From the NCBI GenBank assembly GCA_017942035.1, contig JAGAVG010000045.1, positions 1 to 64,000 on the forward strand: 64,000 bases of DNA, in the 5' to 3' direction. Positions within the stretch are counted from its first letter, which is position 1; each line of letters opens with the position of its first letter. The stretch is from a bacterium (lineage in GTDB: Bacteria; Cyanobacteriota; Vampirovibrionia; Gastranaerophilales; Gastranaerophilaceae). A program made the position numbers and the translations under genes. This document shows positions 33,853 to 42,967 of this stretch, in pieces. The notes below the pieces were generated by a model. It saw only the letters and a program-made list of their open reading frames with translations, did not search any database and was not told the DNA's origin.

Positions 33853-35733
33853 TTATTCTCCAAATTTATTTCTATTTTTTATTCTATCTCTAAGCTGCAT
33901 CTGAATTTTCAGGGCTTCCATGTCATCATTGTTTGCATTTTTGTATAAATTCTGCAATTTTTCTTTTTCTTTTTCTTTGTGACACTGGTTTAGTTTATTG
34001 ATATTTTCCTGAATTAGTGTTCTAAAATCATCTTCATCTAGGTTTTGGAAGGTTTCAGCTATTCCTATCAAATCTGTCAAAAGCTTTTGCATTTCAGGAT
34101 TTTGAACATATTGGGTATATAAATGTTCTATCAATTCTTTCACATTATTTACGGTACATGTTAATTTGTCAATTGTAGATTTTACATTTATTAACGTTTC
34201 ATCTGTAAATTCTGTGCTGCCTATCATTTCACTTATCTGAGCAAAACTTAAAGGGCTGTCGAGTACAAGAAAAACACTCAATAAATTTTTTTGCGTTTTT
34301 TCTAAGATTGATACATTTTTCTTTACAATTCTTTTTATTTCAATTTGTTCAGGTTCCCTGAAAGTATTGATTCTGGTGATTTCGCGCACAAGTGCGTCTT
34401 CATCAATGTTAATTGTGTGAGCAACCATTCTGGTATATTCACTTTGAACAATTTCGTTTTTGATTTCCTTTAGAATCGGAACGAGTCTTTGAACGAGTTT
34501 TGTTTTTTCAAGCGGAGTTTGATATTGATTTTTATCTTTCAGAACGTTATTTAGCTGGAAATCAAGAAGTAGCGGTGCATTTTCCATATAATGCTTGTAA
34601 CTTTCAGCTCCGACACTTCTGATAAATTCATCGGGGTCTTTACCTTCAGGAGGGGCAATTACTCTGATTTCGCAGGAAAATTTGTTGTTTGAAGTTGAAA
34701 GATAACTTTCATCAAACTGTTTGATATCGCCAAGTCCTTCAAAAGCTTCTTTAATCAAATCCGCATTTCTGGCGGTTGCTTTTTGACCGGCAGAATCTGT
34801 ATCGAAGGAAAGATAAATTTTTCTGGAATTTGTGTATCTAGAAAGCAAACGAATATGATCCGGAGTCAAAGATGTTCCGCAAGATGCTACGGCATTTTTA
34901 ATTCCGTGGGCTTGAGAAGATATTACATCAAAGTATCCTTCCATCAATATTACGCAGTCATCTTCTTTTATCGTATCTTTTGCGTAATATAATCCATATA
35001 GCAGCTTACTTTTATTATATATAAGAGAGTCTGCCGAGTTTAAATATTTTGGCATCTGGTCTTTTTCCAGTGCTCTTGCGCCGAAAGCTACAACTTCTCC
35101 GAACTCATTGTGAATAGGAATTATTATTCGATTTCTGAAACGGTCAACGTAACCTCCCTCGCGGGTTTTCAGAATAAGACCTGCCTTTTCCATAACCTCC
35201 GGTGAAAATTCATCTTTGAACTTGTCATAGAATGTTGTGTAAGCTCTCGGTGCAACTCCCAGCATATATTTATCTATAATATCTTTTGTAATTCCTCTAT
35301 TTTCAAGATATTTTGCGGCGGCAAGAGTTTCTCTTGAAGTATCTTTGTTAAGTCGCAGGTTGTAAAATTCAGCGGCTTTTTCGCAAGCTTTCAACATGTC
35401 TTCTTTCAGACTTTTTGAATTGCCGTTGAAATTCAGATTAGCCGGAATTTCAATATCATATTTTTCGGCGAGTTCTTTTATAACCTCCATAAACTCTTTA
35501 TTTTGAGTTTTCATAATAAAAGAAATAACATCTCCGCCTTCGCCGCAGCCAAAGCATTTGTAAATTCCAAGAGCAGGAATTACAGAAAAAGACGGCGTTT
35601 TTTCTTTATGAAAAGGACACAGACCCCAATAGCGGCCGCCGTTTTTTTTCAGAATAACCTGTTCCGATACAATATCAACAATATCGGCTTTATCTTTTAT
35701 TTTTGTTACTAATTCTTCTAATGTTCCCGCCAT
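33853..35733 (-). CDS. dnaG: DNA primase DnaG
   Basis: Primase, 626 aa. The N-terminal zinc domain contains CPFHKEKTPSF and YKCFGCGEGGD. The catalytic core has the TOPRIM motifs (VILMEGYFDVI with the metal-binding Glu; LSFDTDSAG), and a C-terminal helicase-binding region follows. I place the start at ATG 35733 (MAGTLEELVTKI). A GTG two codons upstream falls between the -10 box and the predicted transcription start. It is co-transcribed with rpoD (3-bp gap). Confidence 0.95.
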   Translation of the reverse strand: MAGTLEELVTKIKDKADIVDIVSEQVILKKNGGRYWGLCPFHKEKTPSFSVIPALGIYKCFGCGEGGDVISFIMKTQNKEFMEVIKELAEKYDIEIPANLNFNGNSKSLKEDMLKACEKAAEFYNLRLNKDTSRETLAAAKYLENRGITKDIIDKYMLGVAPRAYTTFYDKFKDEFSPEVMEKAGLILKTREGGYVDRFRNRIIIPIHNEFGEVVAFGARALEKDQMPKYLNSADSLIYNKSKLLYGLYYAKDTIKEDDCVILMEGYFDVISSQAHGIKNAVASCGTSLTPDHIRLLSRYTNSRKIYLSFDTDSAGQKATARNADLIKEAFEGLGDIKQFDESYLSTSNNKFSCEIRVIAPPEGKDPDEFIRSVGAESYKHYMENAPLLLDFQLNNVLKDKNQYQTPLEKTKLVQRLVPILKEIKNEIVQSEYTRMVAHTINIDEDALVREITRINTFREPEQIEIKRIVKKNVSILEKTQKNLLSVFLVLDSPLSFAQISEMIGSTEFTDETLINVKSTIDKLTCTVNNVKELIEHLYTQYVQNPEMQKLLTDLIGIAETFQNLDEDDFRTLIQENINKLNQCHKEKEKEKLQNLYKNANNDDMEALKIQMQLRDRIKNRNKFGE

Positions 35734-35739
35734 AACCAC

Positions 35740-35767
35740 ATTTTAGCATGCTCAAGATTTTTATCAA
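35740..35767 (-). promoter_or_regulatory. Leaderless extended -10 promoter of dnaG-rpoD
   Basis: On the minus strand: TTGATA (35767-35762), a 16-bp spacer ending in TGc, TAAAAT (35745-35740), then 6 nt to ATG 35733. A near-consensus promoter, with transcription predicted to start at the ATG. Confidence 0.75.
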
Positions 35768-35894
35768 AGAACTTTTCTAATTCATTTAATGTATTTTACC
35801 CAAAAAGTACCTTGGTGGGGAATAGCCTTATAAATACAACATGGTATTATCAGGCTATAAGTAGTGATAATAGAAAGCATAAAAAACATAGATT

Positions 35895-37052
35895 ATGTCT
35901 CCGTTTAAAACTTTAAATATTTTTAAAAAACAAAACAGGGATATTAATATCCCTATTAATGAGTCAAATATTTTGATAGTTGATAGTAACATTAAAAATA
36001 CGAAATTACTATTAAAAGCTGTTGAATCACCGTTACTAAAAATAAAAGTTTGTTTAAACCCTGAAAGCGCTTTATTAGCGTCAAAACAAACGAAATTTGA
36101 TTTATGCATTATCAATGTAAATCTAAATTCAGGCAGATCAGGTCTTGCACTTGCTCAAAATATTAAGATGGAAATTTTAAATACAGATACTCCGATAATG
36201 TTCATTTCGCCGGCATCTGATATGAGGAGTAAGATAAAGTGTTATCATATAAGTTCTTGTCCGCATATAGAAACTCCTATTAATACAAATATTGTCAGAG
36301 CCCAAATTTTGAGTACATTGAATTCTAAATATTTAACAAGTTCGCTAAACAGTGACAAAGAATCTTTCCTTGCTATGATTACTCATGACTTGAAATCGCC
36401 AATCAATGCGGAAATTGCGGCCTTAAAAATTATTTTGCAAGATACAAATTTTAAAGATGGTATAAATTCGGAAATGCTGAATGGTGTTCTTGGAGCAGCT
36501 AAATATACAAAACATCTTATTGATAATATTCTTTATAAATATAAATATGAGAATGGGACATTTATAATTAATCCCCAAAAAGAATCTTTTGATAATATAA
36601 TAAGGCAGTGTATAGAGGAGACAAAGTATATTACAAACGAACGCGGCCAGTCAATAAATTACGTATGCAATGCAAAAGATAGTATCACATATTTTGATAG
36701 TTTAGAAATAAAAAGGGTAATCAATAATTTGATTTCAAATTCAAGTGAATACGGTCGTATAAATTCTGTAATAAATATTAATTTGAGCGGTAATTGTGAT
36801 TATTTAGTGTTTACAATAGAAAATTACGGCTTGGGAATAGATTTGGAAAATCCGAACCAAATTTTTGATAAATTTGTAAGCTATGCGAAAAAACATAAAA
36901 AAATCGGTACCGGATTAGGACTGTATATCTCAAAACAAATAATTAATGCCCATAATGGTGAAATATTTGTTGAAAGTAAAGTTAATGAATTTACAAAAAT
37001 AACTTTTACATTGCCTAAAAATAAAGAAATTAACGAAAAAAATTCACAATAA
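35895..37052 (+). CDS. Histidine kinase with a degenerate N-terminal receiver domain
   Basis: A 385-aa soluble protein. Residues about 25-140 form a receiver-like fold (ILIVDSNIKNTKLLLKAV...FDLCIINVNLNSGRSG...DTPIMFISPASD). The position of the phosphoacceptor Asp appears to be Asn (CIINVN), and the conserved Lys-Pro is Thr-Pro (HIETPIN). Next are a HisKA domain with the phosphorylatable His in FLAMITHDLKSPINAEI (about 160) and an HATPase domain with N box INNLISNSSEYG, G1 ENYGLGI and G2 GTGLGLYISKQII. Kinase residues look intact. No transmembrane segment and no adjacent response regulator; the NarL-type gene at 40.4 kb is the nearest. It may sense a ligand or partner through the pseudo-receiver. 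Confidence 0.88.
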   Translation: MSPFKTLNIFKKQNRDINIPINESNILIVDSNIKNTKLLLKAVESPLLKIKVCLNPESALLASKQTKFDLCIINVNLNSGRSGLALAQNIKMEILNTDTPIMFISPASDMRSKIKCYHISSCPHIETPINTNIVRAQILSTLNSKYLTSSLNSDKESFLAMITHDLKSPINAEIAALKIILQDTNFKDGINSEMLNGVLGAAKYTKHLIDNILYKYKYENGTFIINPQKESFDNIIRQCIEETKYITNERGQSINYVCNAKDSITYFDSLEIKRVINNLISNSSEYGRINSVININLSGNCDYLVFTIENYGLGIDLENPNQIFDKFVSYAKKHKKIGTGLGLYISKQIINAHNGEIFVESKVNEFTKITFTLPKNKEINEKNSQ

Positions 37053-37362
37053 TATATAATATGTTTCATGGGTTCAGCATCTCCAGAATAAAAGACGCTA
37101 AGATACTAAGACGATAAGACGCTAAGAAGTTACGTGATATCCATGTCATGCTGAATTTATTTCAGCATCTCTATAATAAAAGGCACTAAGATACTAGGGT
37201 ACTAAGGATTATCAGATGTAAATTCTTCCTCACTTCCTTGCCTATTAACTTATTTACTTTAACGAGATTGCCACATTCCGCCTCGCAATGACATAATCTT
37301 TTAAATTTATTTTGTTTGTTGTAAAATCTATTTGAATTTGTTTAATACGGGGATTTTAAATT
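37053..37362. repeat. 310-bp gene-free stretch of dispersed repeats
   Basis: Contains a fragment of a TTCAGCATCTCC element (about 37072), a partial 81-bp family copy (37093-37127) and an inverted copy of the GIY-YIG-flanking hairpin (37143-37171). Then come the GTAAATTCTTCCTCACTTCC element (about 37212) and a short GAGATTGCCAC...CAATGAC element (37264-37290). TGTAAAAT near 37326 is a likely -10 for the next gene. Confidence 0.75.
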
Positions 37363-38382
37363 ATGAAAAAGGATAGTTTTTGTCCGAAAAATATACTTGT
37401 TGTCCGTTACGGAACAATCGGGGACACAATTTTTGCAAGCGCATTTTATAGGGAATTAAGAAGGTTTCTTCCAGAAGCTGTAATTGATGTGCTGGCTGAT
37501 AAAATTACAAAAGGTGTTATGCAGGATTGCCCGTATATTAACAATTTTGTGGAAATTGACGGAAAATATAAAAGTTTTTTTAAATATATTCGTCTGTTTA
37601 AAAAGTATGATGCTGTATTTTTTCTGAAAAATGACAGCTTTTTTACTCAGATAGCATTCTTTGCAGGGATAAAAAAACGTATCGGGTTCAAAATTTTAAG
37701 GAATAAATTCCTGAACTTTAAAGTTCCGTATGAAAATAAATTCGAGATTGACTGCTATTTGGATTTGCTAAAGCTTTTTAATATTCCTGTAATTTCTGAT
37801 AAAACTGAAATATGGATAAATAAAGATGCTCAAAAAAGTGTTTTGTCTAAAATCGAAAATAATTCTAAAAAGAAGGTCGTAATTCAAGCATATAGCAGGT
37901 TTGCACAGAAAAATTGGATTGATGCGCACTGGGTAAATACAATAAAATATTTATCTGATGAATTGGATGTTCAAGTGTTTTATGCCGGTGGAGCAAAAGA
38001 TAGCGAGATGTATAAAAAATTGAATGACGAATTAGGCAAAGTTAAAAATCCGCCTGTGGATATGAGCGGAAAACTTTCAATATCGGAAACAATGGCGTTA
38101 GTGAATATTTCTGATGCTGTGATAGGTGTTGATTCCGGAATAATTCATATGGCTGCAGCTCTTGATAAGCCTTCAATACTTCTACACGGGCCGACATCTC
38201 TTGTAAGATGGAAACCGCGCAGTGAAAAATGTGTAGTCTTGTCGAAAAATTTTGATTGTTCACCCTGCTGTCTAGAAGGAAATCGTAAAAAAAAGAAACT
38301 ATGCAAAAATATTGATTCCAGATGTATGACAGCTCTGACTCCTGATTTAGTAATCAATCAAATAAACAATATATTACAATAA
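37363..38382 (+). CDS. Glycosyltransferase family 9 (heptosyltransferase-like)
   Basis: A 339-aa GT-B enzyme of family GT9, which adds heptose or a related sugar to lipopolysaccharide core on the cytoplasmic face. The N-terminus NILVVRYGTIGDTIFASAFYRELRRFLP is the family signature. The C-terminal domain has DAVIGVDSGIIHMAAALDKPSILLHGPTS, the ADP-sugar binding DSG-x-x-H motif. A Cys cluster (CSPCCLEGN...KKLCKN) near the C-terminus is also seen in WaaF-type proteins. GGGGA lies upstream of the ATG. It is the only LPS-core gene in the window and fits the Lpt genes at 58-60 kb. Confidence 0.88.
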   Translation: MKKDSFCPKNILVVRYGTIGDTIFASAFYRELRRFLPEAVIDVLADKITKGVMQDCPYINNFVEIDGKYKSFFKYIRLFKKYDAVFFLKNDSFFTQIAFFAGIKKRIGFKILRNKFLNFKVPYENKFEIDCYLDLLKLFNIPVISDKTEIWINKDAQKSVLSKIENNSKKKVVIQAYSRFAQKNWIDAHWVNTIKYLSDELDVQVFYAGGAKDSEMYKKLNDELGKVKNPPVDMSGKLSISETMALVNISDAVIGVDSGIIHMAAALDKPSILLHGPTSLVRWKPRSEKCVVLSKNFDCSPCCLEGNRKKKKLCKNIDSRCMTALTPDLVINQINNILQ

Positions 38383-38383
38383 C

Positions 38384-38722
38384 CTATTTTTGCAATGCAA
38401 TTAATATATTGTAGATATCTTTCAGTCTTGAAGAACTGAAAGTCGGTAACATCCTTTTAATTTCGTTAATATAGTCAATGTCCTCTTCAGAGGGAATCCG
38501 AACCTGTTTGAGAAAGAATAATGCAGGTTCAACATTAAAATAGTTGCATAAATTTGCCAGAACTTCACTTGAAGTAAAGGTTCTGCCTGTTTCAAGTGTT
38601 GCAATTGTCTGCGGCTGTAAATCTATATATTCAGCCAATTGTTCTTGCGTAATATTCCTTCTTTTACGCAATTCTCTAACAGTAGCTCCTAGGTTTAATT
38701 TAATTTCTTTTGCATTTACCAT
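38384..38722 (-). CDS. XRE-family HTH regulator with a C-terminal helical extension
   Basis: A 112-aa protein. The HTH lies at about 11-66 (VRELRKRRNITQEQLAEYIDLQPQTIATLETGRTFTSSEVLANLC). The tail IDYINEIKRMLPTFSSSRLKDIYNIL parallels that of the regulator at 27626-27952. The gene is convergent with the GT9 gene, 1 bp apart. Upstream, TAATAT lies 6 nt before the start codon, a possible weak leaderless promoter. No palindromic operator is obvious nearby. Confidence 0.85.
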   Translation of the reverse strand: MVNAKEIKLNLGATVRELRKRRNITQEQLAEYIDLQPQTIATLETGRTFTSSEVLANLCNYFNVEPALFFLKQVRIPSEEDIDYINEIKRMLPTFSSSRLKDIYNILIALQK

Positions 38723-38851
38723 ATTGATATATTAATTTCTTTAATGTATTTTATCTATATAATTTAAATGGTATAATATTTTTAAAATCTATAATTTTTG
38801 ATTTTAATACAAAGAATATTTATTTAAATTAGTAGTAGTGGTATGAAATAA

Positions 38852-39049
38852 ATGTACATAGAGAAATTAACACGACGAGAAAATGATGTTGCACAGCTTT
38901 TAATTTTGGGTTATACTTCCAAAAAAATTGCAGATAAACTTGGAATTAGTTTTCATACTGCAAAGCTTCATGTATGTCGTATTATCAAAAAATTAGGTGC
39001 AGTGAACCGTACCCATGCTGCTTATATTTTAGGGGTTTCAAGCAACTAA
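38852..39049 (+). CDS. Orphan LuxR/GerE-type HTH protein
   Basis: Only 65 aa: a stand-alone GerE domain without a receiver or sensor (LTRRENDVAQLLILGYTSKKIADKLGISFHTAKLHVCRIIKKLGAVNRTHAA). The recognition helix is intact, and the sequence closely parallels the output domain of the NarL-type regulator at 40439-41104. Minimal LuxR proteins of this kind can act directly as DNA-binding regulators or compete with full-length relatives. TGgTATGAA sits just upstream, but only 4 nt before the ATG, so its role as a -10 is doubtful. Confidence 0.82.
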   Translation: MYIEKLTRRENDVAQLLILGYTSKKIADKLGISFHTAKLHVCRIIKKLGAVNRTHAAYILGVSSN

Positions 39050-39076
39050 ATTTTAGACTTAAAAACTTTGAGATTT

Positions 39077-40396
39077 TTATAAGTTAATGTCGTGTTCTTT
39101 ATATAAATCAAAGCTTTCATCGTTAACTTCTCTCAAAAAGAATGTCCAGCTATTATAGTATTCAGCAAGTGCGTGAGCATATCCGATAATAATGGATTTG
39201 TATGACTGTTTCATTACAATCAATGAGGTTAAATCTGTATTGCCGCTGTTGTAATTTTTTATAGATGTTTTGATTAACTCATCGGAACTTACAAGAATTT
39301 TCTTCTCATAATAATTTAAATTTGTGCGGGCAATTACAAATTTTGCATAGGCTGCATCAACATCTTTTATCGCCTTGTTTATTGTTGAAATGTAATTCAT
39401 TTCAGCTTGTTCATATTCAAGACGTGCATTTTCAATTTCGGGTTTATAGGTGTAAAAAAACGGAAGATTTACAAGGTTTGCACCGATATACGCTCCGCTT
39501 TTATAATCTCCTGTGTCACTTTGTCCGGCTCTGAGGAACTGATATCCTCCCGAGACTTCTACATCCGGAATCCTCTGATTTGTCACGATAGAAATGTTTT
39601 TGCGGGCAATATCAACTTTTTTCTTCGCAATTTTTATATCATACCTGTTTTTGAGTGCTCTTTCTTTTATTTCTTCAAATGGCGGGATTTCAAGCGCAGG
39701 GTCAGGGGTCAAAAGTTCCTCAAAGTTGTTTTCTTCTAAAAATATTTTATCTTTTGTTTCATAACTTACCGGCTCTTTTGGGTTAATAACTTTGTTAAAA
39801 TAAATGAGAGCGTTTCTGACGGAAACCTTTGCGCTGTTAACCTGAGTAATCATCTGGTTTAGTGCAATTTCACTTTGGAGAGCATCAATTTCGGGGGCTT
39901 TTTTGTTTGTTACACGTTTTTTTACAATATTATTTAATTCTTCTTGAAGGTCTTTTTGCTGTTCTAATGTATCAAGGATTGATTTTTCTGCGATAAGATT
40001 TATGTAAGCCTCTCTGACGTCCATTTTTAGCTGAAACTTTTTATATTTAAAGTTTTCATCTTCAAGTTCTTTTGTCAATTTTGCAAAATCTTTTCTTGAG
40101 TGTCTTTTCCCCAGCTCAATAACTTCTCGGATACCCAGCTGATGAGGTTCACTATGCCCTGCTGCTCCTAAATTATAGAAGAAGCCAACATCCGGATTTT
40201 GTAATCTGTTTGAGGATTTAATCTTATTTTTTGCAATGTCAATGTTTATTTTTGCGGCTTCAAGATCAATATTCTTTTCAACAGCAATGTTAATTGCTTC
40301 TTGAAGATTGATTTGAATGTTATCTTCTATCGCAAAAACTTTGTGCGGGAATGTAAAACAAAAGAACAGTAAAACTGCTAAATAAATCTTATTCAT
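39077..40396 (-). CDS. TolC-family outer-membrane factor
   Basis: A 439-aa precursor with a signal peptide (about 1-22, ending KVFA) and the two-repeat coiled-coil OEP architecture of TolC/CusC. The first repeat contains NLQEAINIAVEKNIDLEAAKINIDIAKNKI, the second EIKERALKNRYDIKIAKKKVDIARKNI. VEVSGGYQFLRAG resembles the beta-barrel strand entry. It should form the outer-membrane tunnel of an efflux or type I secretion system; no inner-membrane partner or adaptor adjoins it. It is divergent from nothing and follows the NarL-type regulator on the same strand, but with its own leaderless-type promoter. Confidence 0.88.
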   Translation of the reverse strand: MNKIYLAVLLFFCFTFPHKVFAIEDNIQINLQEAINIAVEKNIDLEAAKINIDIAKNKIKSSNRLQNPDVGFFYNLGAAGHSEPHQLGIREVIELGKRHSRKDFAKLTKELEDENFKYKKFQLKMDVREAYINLIAEKSILDTLEQQKDLQEELNNIVKKRVTNKKAPEIDALQSEIALNQMITQVNSAKVSVRNALIYFNKVINPKEPVSYETKDKIFLEENNFEELLTPDPALEIPPFEEIKERALKNRYDIKIAKKKVDIARKNISIVTNQRIPDVEVSGGYQFLRAGQSDTGDYKSGAYIGANLVNLPFFYTYKPEIENARLEYEQAEMNYISTINKAIKDVDAAYAKFVIARTNLNYYEKKILVSSDELIKTSIKNYNSGNTDLTSLIVMKQSYKSIIIGYAHALAEYYNSWTFFLREVNDESFDLYKEHDINL

Positions 40397-40403
40397 CAGT
40401 TCT

Positions 40404-40412
40404 ATAATATCA
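40404..40412 (-). promoter_or_regulatory. Leaderless extended -10 promoter of the TolC-family gene
   Basis: On the minus strand: TGaTATTAT (40412-40404), then 7 nt to the ATG at 40396. Confidence 0.6.
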
Positions 40413-40438
40413 TTTTTTATAAAATTAGTCCAGTATTT

Positions 40439-41104
40439 TTAAACAAGACCTTCTTTTAACGCTTTTACTGCGGCTTGAGTTCTGTCATCTACAACAAGTT
40501 TTTGGATAATGTTACAAACATGAGCTTTCGCCGTATGCTCGGAAATCGTAAGTTCCTGTGCTATTTCAAAGTTTGATTTTCCGTCTACCACAAGCTTTAG
40601 AACTTCATATTCTCTCTGGGTAAGGTTTGAATGCTGTTCTTTAAACATAGCTCTTGACATCTGCCGCGGAGGAACGATTCCGCAGTTTTTTTCGCGTAAA
40701 ATTGGAACTGCCTGCGGGTCAAGCCACATTGCACCGTCTTTTATTGTTTTTATTATAACTTTTAAAATATCTGTGTTTATATCTTTCATAACATACGCAC
40801 AAGCACCGGCCTGAAGAGAGGTCAGAACTTCTTGTTCGCTGATGTGGGATGTCAGAATTATGACTTTTGCACGCGGGTTTAATTCAAGAATTTTTTTAGT
40901 TGCCTCAATTCCGTTTATATCGGGAAGTCCAATATCCATTAATACGATATCAGGTTTATTTAGTTTAAATTTTTCAATGGCTTCTTTGCCTGATTGAGCT
41001 TCAAGGGCAACTTCCATTTCATTTTGTCCTTCAAATAAAGATTTTAAACCGACACGCATCAGTTTTTGGTCTTCTACTAACATAATCTTTATTGGATTAC
41101 TCAT
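40439..41104 (-). CDS. NarL/FixJ-family response regulator
   Basis: A 221-aa two-domain regulator. The receiver (about 5-120) has the acidic pocket (VEDQKLM), phosphoacceptor Asp in DIVLMDIGLPDINGIEA, Thr in IILTSH and Lys in AYVMKDIN. After a linker, the LuxR HTH (about 158-215: NLTQREYEVLKLVVDGKSNFEIAQELTISEHTAKAHVCNII) is complete. GAGGTG precedes the ATG. No cognate kinase is adjacent; the soluble kinase at 35.9 kb is a candidate partner only by proximity. Confidence 0.92.
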   Translation of the reverse strand: MSNPIKIMLVEDQKLMRVGLKSLFEGQNEMEVALEAQSGKEAIEKFKLNKPDIVLMDIGLPDINGIEATKKILELNPRAKVIILTSHISEQEVLTSLQAGACAYVMKDINTDILKVIIKTIKDGAMWLDPQAVPILREKNCGIVPPRQMSRAMFKEQHSNLTQREYEVLKLVVDGKSNFEIAQELTISEHTAKAHVCNIIQKLVVDDRTQAAVKALKEGLV

Positions 41105-41347
41105 AATTCACCTCACTTTTGTATAGATATAACATTTATAAGATTTTTCTTTAGAAATTTAATCGTTAAAACAGAAAATATTAGTGACAATATTAAAACT
41201 TTTTATGTTTTAATTTTTATTTTTAGTAAAATTTATAAAATCTTTGTAAAGGTTATAGAAAATTTTTTTGTTTTGTTTTAAAATATCAGAGAATAGCCCC
41301 CGTAAAAATACCCAGGGAGAAAAGAAAATTTATTAAAGGCGCGAAAT

Positions 41348-42967
41348 ATGAAATACTCTAAATATTCGACAGTAATAATAGGAAGCGGTATTGCCGGTTT
41401 GTATGCCGCATTAAAAACAAATCAGCAGGTGAATTTGCCGGAAGGGCTTTTGCTGATTACGAAATCCGTGCTCGGTGAAAGCAACTCCAGATATGCTCAA
41501 GGCGGAATGGTTGCAGTTTTAAAGGAAAACAAATCTGATTCAACCCTTTCGCACATAACGGATACAATAAAAGCCGGAGCGGGTTTGAGTGAACTTAATA
41601 CCGTAAAATTTATCTCGGAAAATTCTGATTCTGTAGTAAAAGATTTGCTTAAATTCGGGGTAGAGTTTGACCGTGACGAAAATAATAACCTTACTTTTAC
41701 TCTTGAAGCGGCGCATTCGGCCAAGAGAATTCTTCATTCAGGCGGGGATGCAACCGGAAAAATGATTGAAAAAGCTTTATGTAAAAGTGTTAGAGAGCAT
41801 AAAAATATTGATATTTACGAAAAAACAGCCGCTGTCGATATTCTTGTAAATTCCAAAAATGAATGCAAAGGGGTTATTGTTTTTAACGAAGAAACACAAA
41901 GTTACGAAACAATTTATTCTCCTGTAATAATCCTTGCAACCGGCGGGGTTGGCCAGCTTTATAAATACACGACGAACCCGAAAGGTGCAACCGGTGACGG
42001 TATTGCGATTGCTTACCGTGCGGGAGCTGTAATGAGAGATATGGAATTTGTTCAGTTTCACCCGACCGCGCTTGCAATAGATGGAGATGAAAACAGATTT
42101 TTAATCTCAGAAGCTGTCAGAGGCGAAGGGGCAAAACTTGTCAATGCTGATGGTATTGAATTTATGGCAAAATACCATGAGAAAAAAGAACTCGCGCCTC
42201 GTGATATTGTTACCCGCGCAAACTTTAATGAAATGGCCGAAAATCACGTTGATAATGTTTATCTGAACGCGACAGCTATTGATAAAAATAAATTAATGAA
42301 AAGATTTCCGAATATTTCAAAAAAATGTTTGGAACATGGTATTGATATCTCAAAAGATTTTATTCCGGTAGCGCCGGCAGCTCACTATTTTATGGGCGGT
42401 ATAAAAACAAATCTCAGGGGCGAAACATCAATCAAAGGTTTATTTGCAATCGGTGAAACCGCATCGACTGGTTTGCATGGAGGAAACAGGCTCGCCAGCA
42501 ATTCTCTTTTAGAATGTGTAGTTTGCGCTTATTCCGTTGCAAATTATTTAAAATCACTTGAATTAAAAACTCCAAAACAAATTGACGAAAATATTAAATC
42601 TGAAATAGATTATTATGAGGATGATTCAAGCGTTTTAGAAGAAATTGATGTTCAGGATTTCAAAAAGAAACTTCAAGAAATAATGTGGGAAGATGTGGGG
42701 ATTTTGCGTGATGAAAAATCCTTATTGACTGCTATAGAAAAAATTTCTGAGTTGAAAAAAGAATTCCCACGCGACAAGAAATGTTTGTCCTGCGAAGAAT
42801 ACGAATTTTTGAATATGCTCACGGTTTCAATGCTTATAGCAAAATCTGCTCTTGAGCGTAAAGAATCGCGCGGAGCGCATTACAGATTGGATTATCTGAA
42901 ACCGGATGAAAAAGGAATACACAGTTTAGTTACGAAAAAAGAAGGAGAATTTAGCTTTGTTAAGTAA
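41348..42967 (+). CDS. nadB: L-aspartate oxidase NadB
   Basis: FAD enzyme oxidising L-aspartate to iminoaspartate, the first step of de novo NAD synthesis. The 539-aa product has the N-terminal FAD dinucleotide motif (VIIGSGIAGLYAAL), SRYAQGGMVAV, HSGGDATGKMI, the active-site region GAVMRDMEFVQFHPTAL, VAPAAHYFMGGI and GLHGGNRLASNSLLECVV, all typical of NadB rather than of succinate dehydrogenase. It overlaps nadC by 11 bp. nadA is not in the window. The leader of about 60 nt shows no structure I can match to a known riboswitch. Confidence 0.95.
   Translation: MKYSKYSTVIIGSGIAGLYAALKTNQQVNLPEGLLLITKSVLGESNSRYAQGGMVAVLKENKSDSTLSHITDTIKAGAGLSELNTVKFISENSDSVVKDLLKFGVEFDRDENNNLTFTLEAAHSAKRILHSGGDATGKMIEKALCKSVREHKNIDIYEKTAAVDILVNSKNECKGVIVFNEETQSYETIYSPVIILATGGVGQLYKYTTNPKGATGDGIAIAYRAGAVMRDMEFVQFHPTALAIDGDENRFLISEAVRGEGAKLVNADGIEFMAKYHEKKELAPRDIVTRANFNEMAENHVDNVYLNATAIDKNKLMKRFPNISKKCLEHGIDISKDFIPVAPAAHYFMGGIKTNLRGETSIKGLFAIGETASTGLHGGNRLASNSLLECVVCAYSVANYLKSLELKTPKQIDENIKSEIDYYEDDSSVLEEIDVQDFKKKLQEIMWEDVGILRDEKSLLTAIEKISELKKEFPRDKKCLSCEEYEFLNMLTVSMLIAKSALERKESRGAHYRLDYLKPDEKGIHSLVTKKEGEFSFVK

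Noticed and set aside
41105-41347. NAD-type riboswitch upstream of nadB
   Set aside because: The leader is AT-rich and I cannot match it to a known NAD riboswitch fold. No evidence beyond position.
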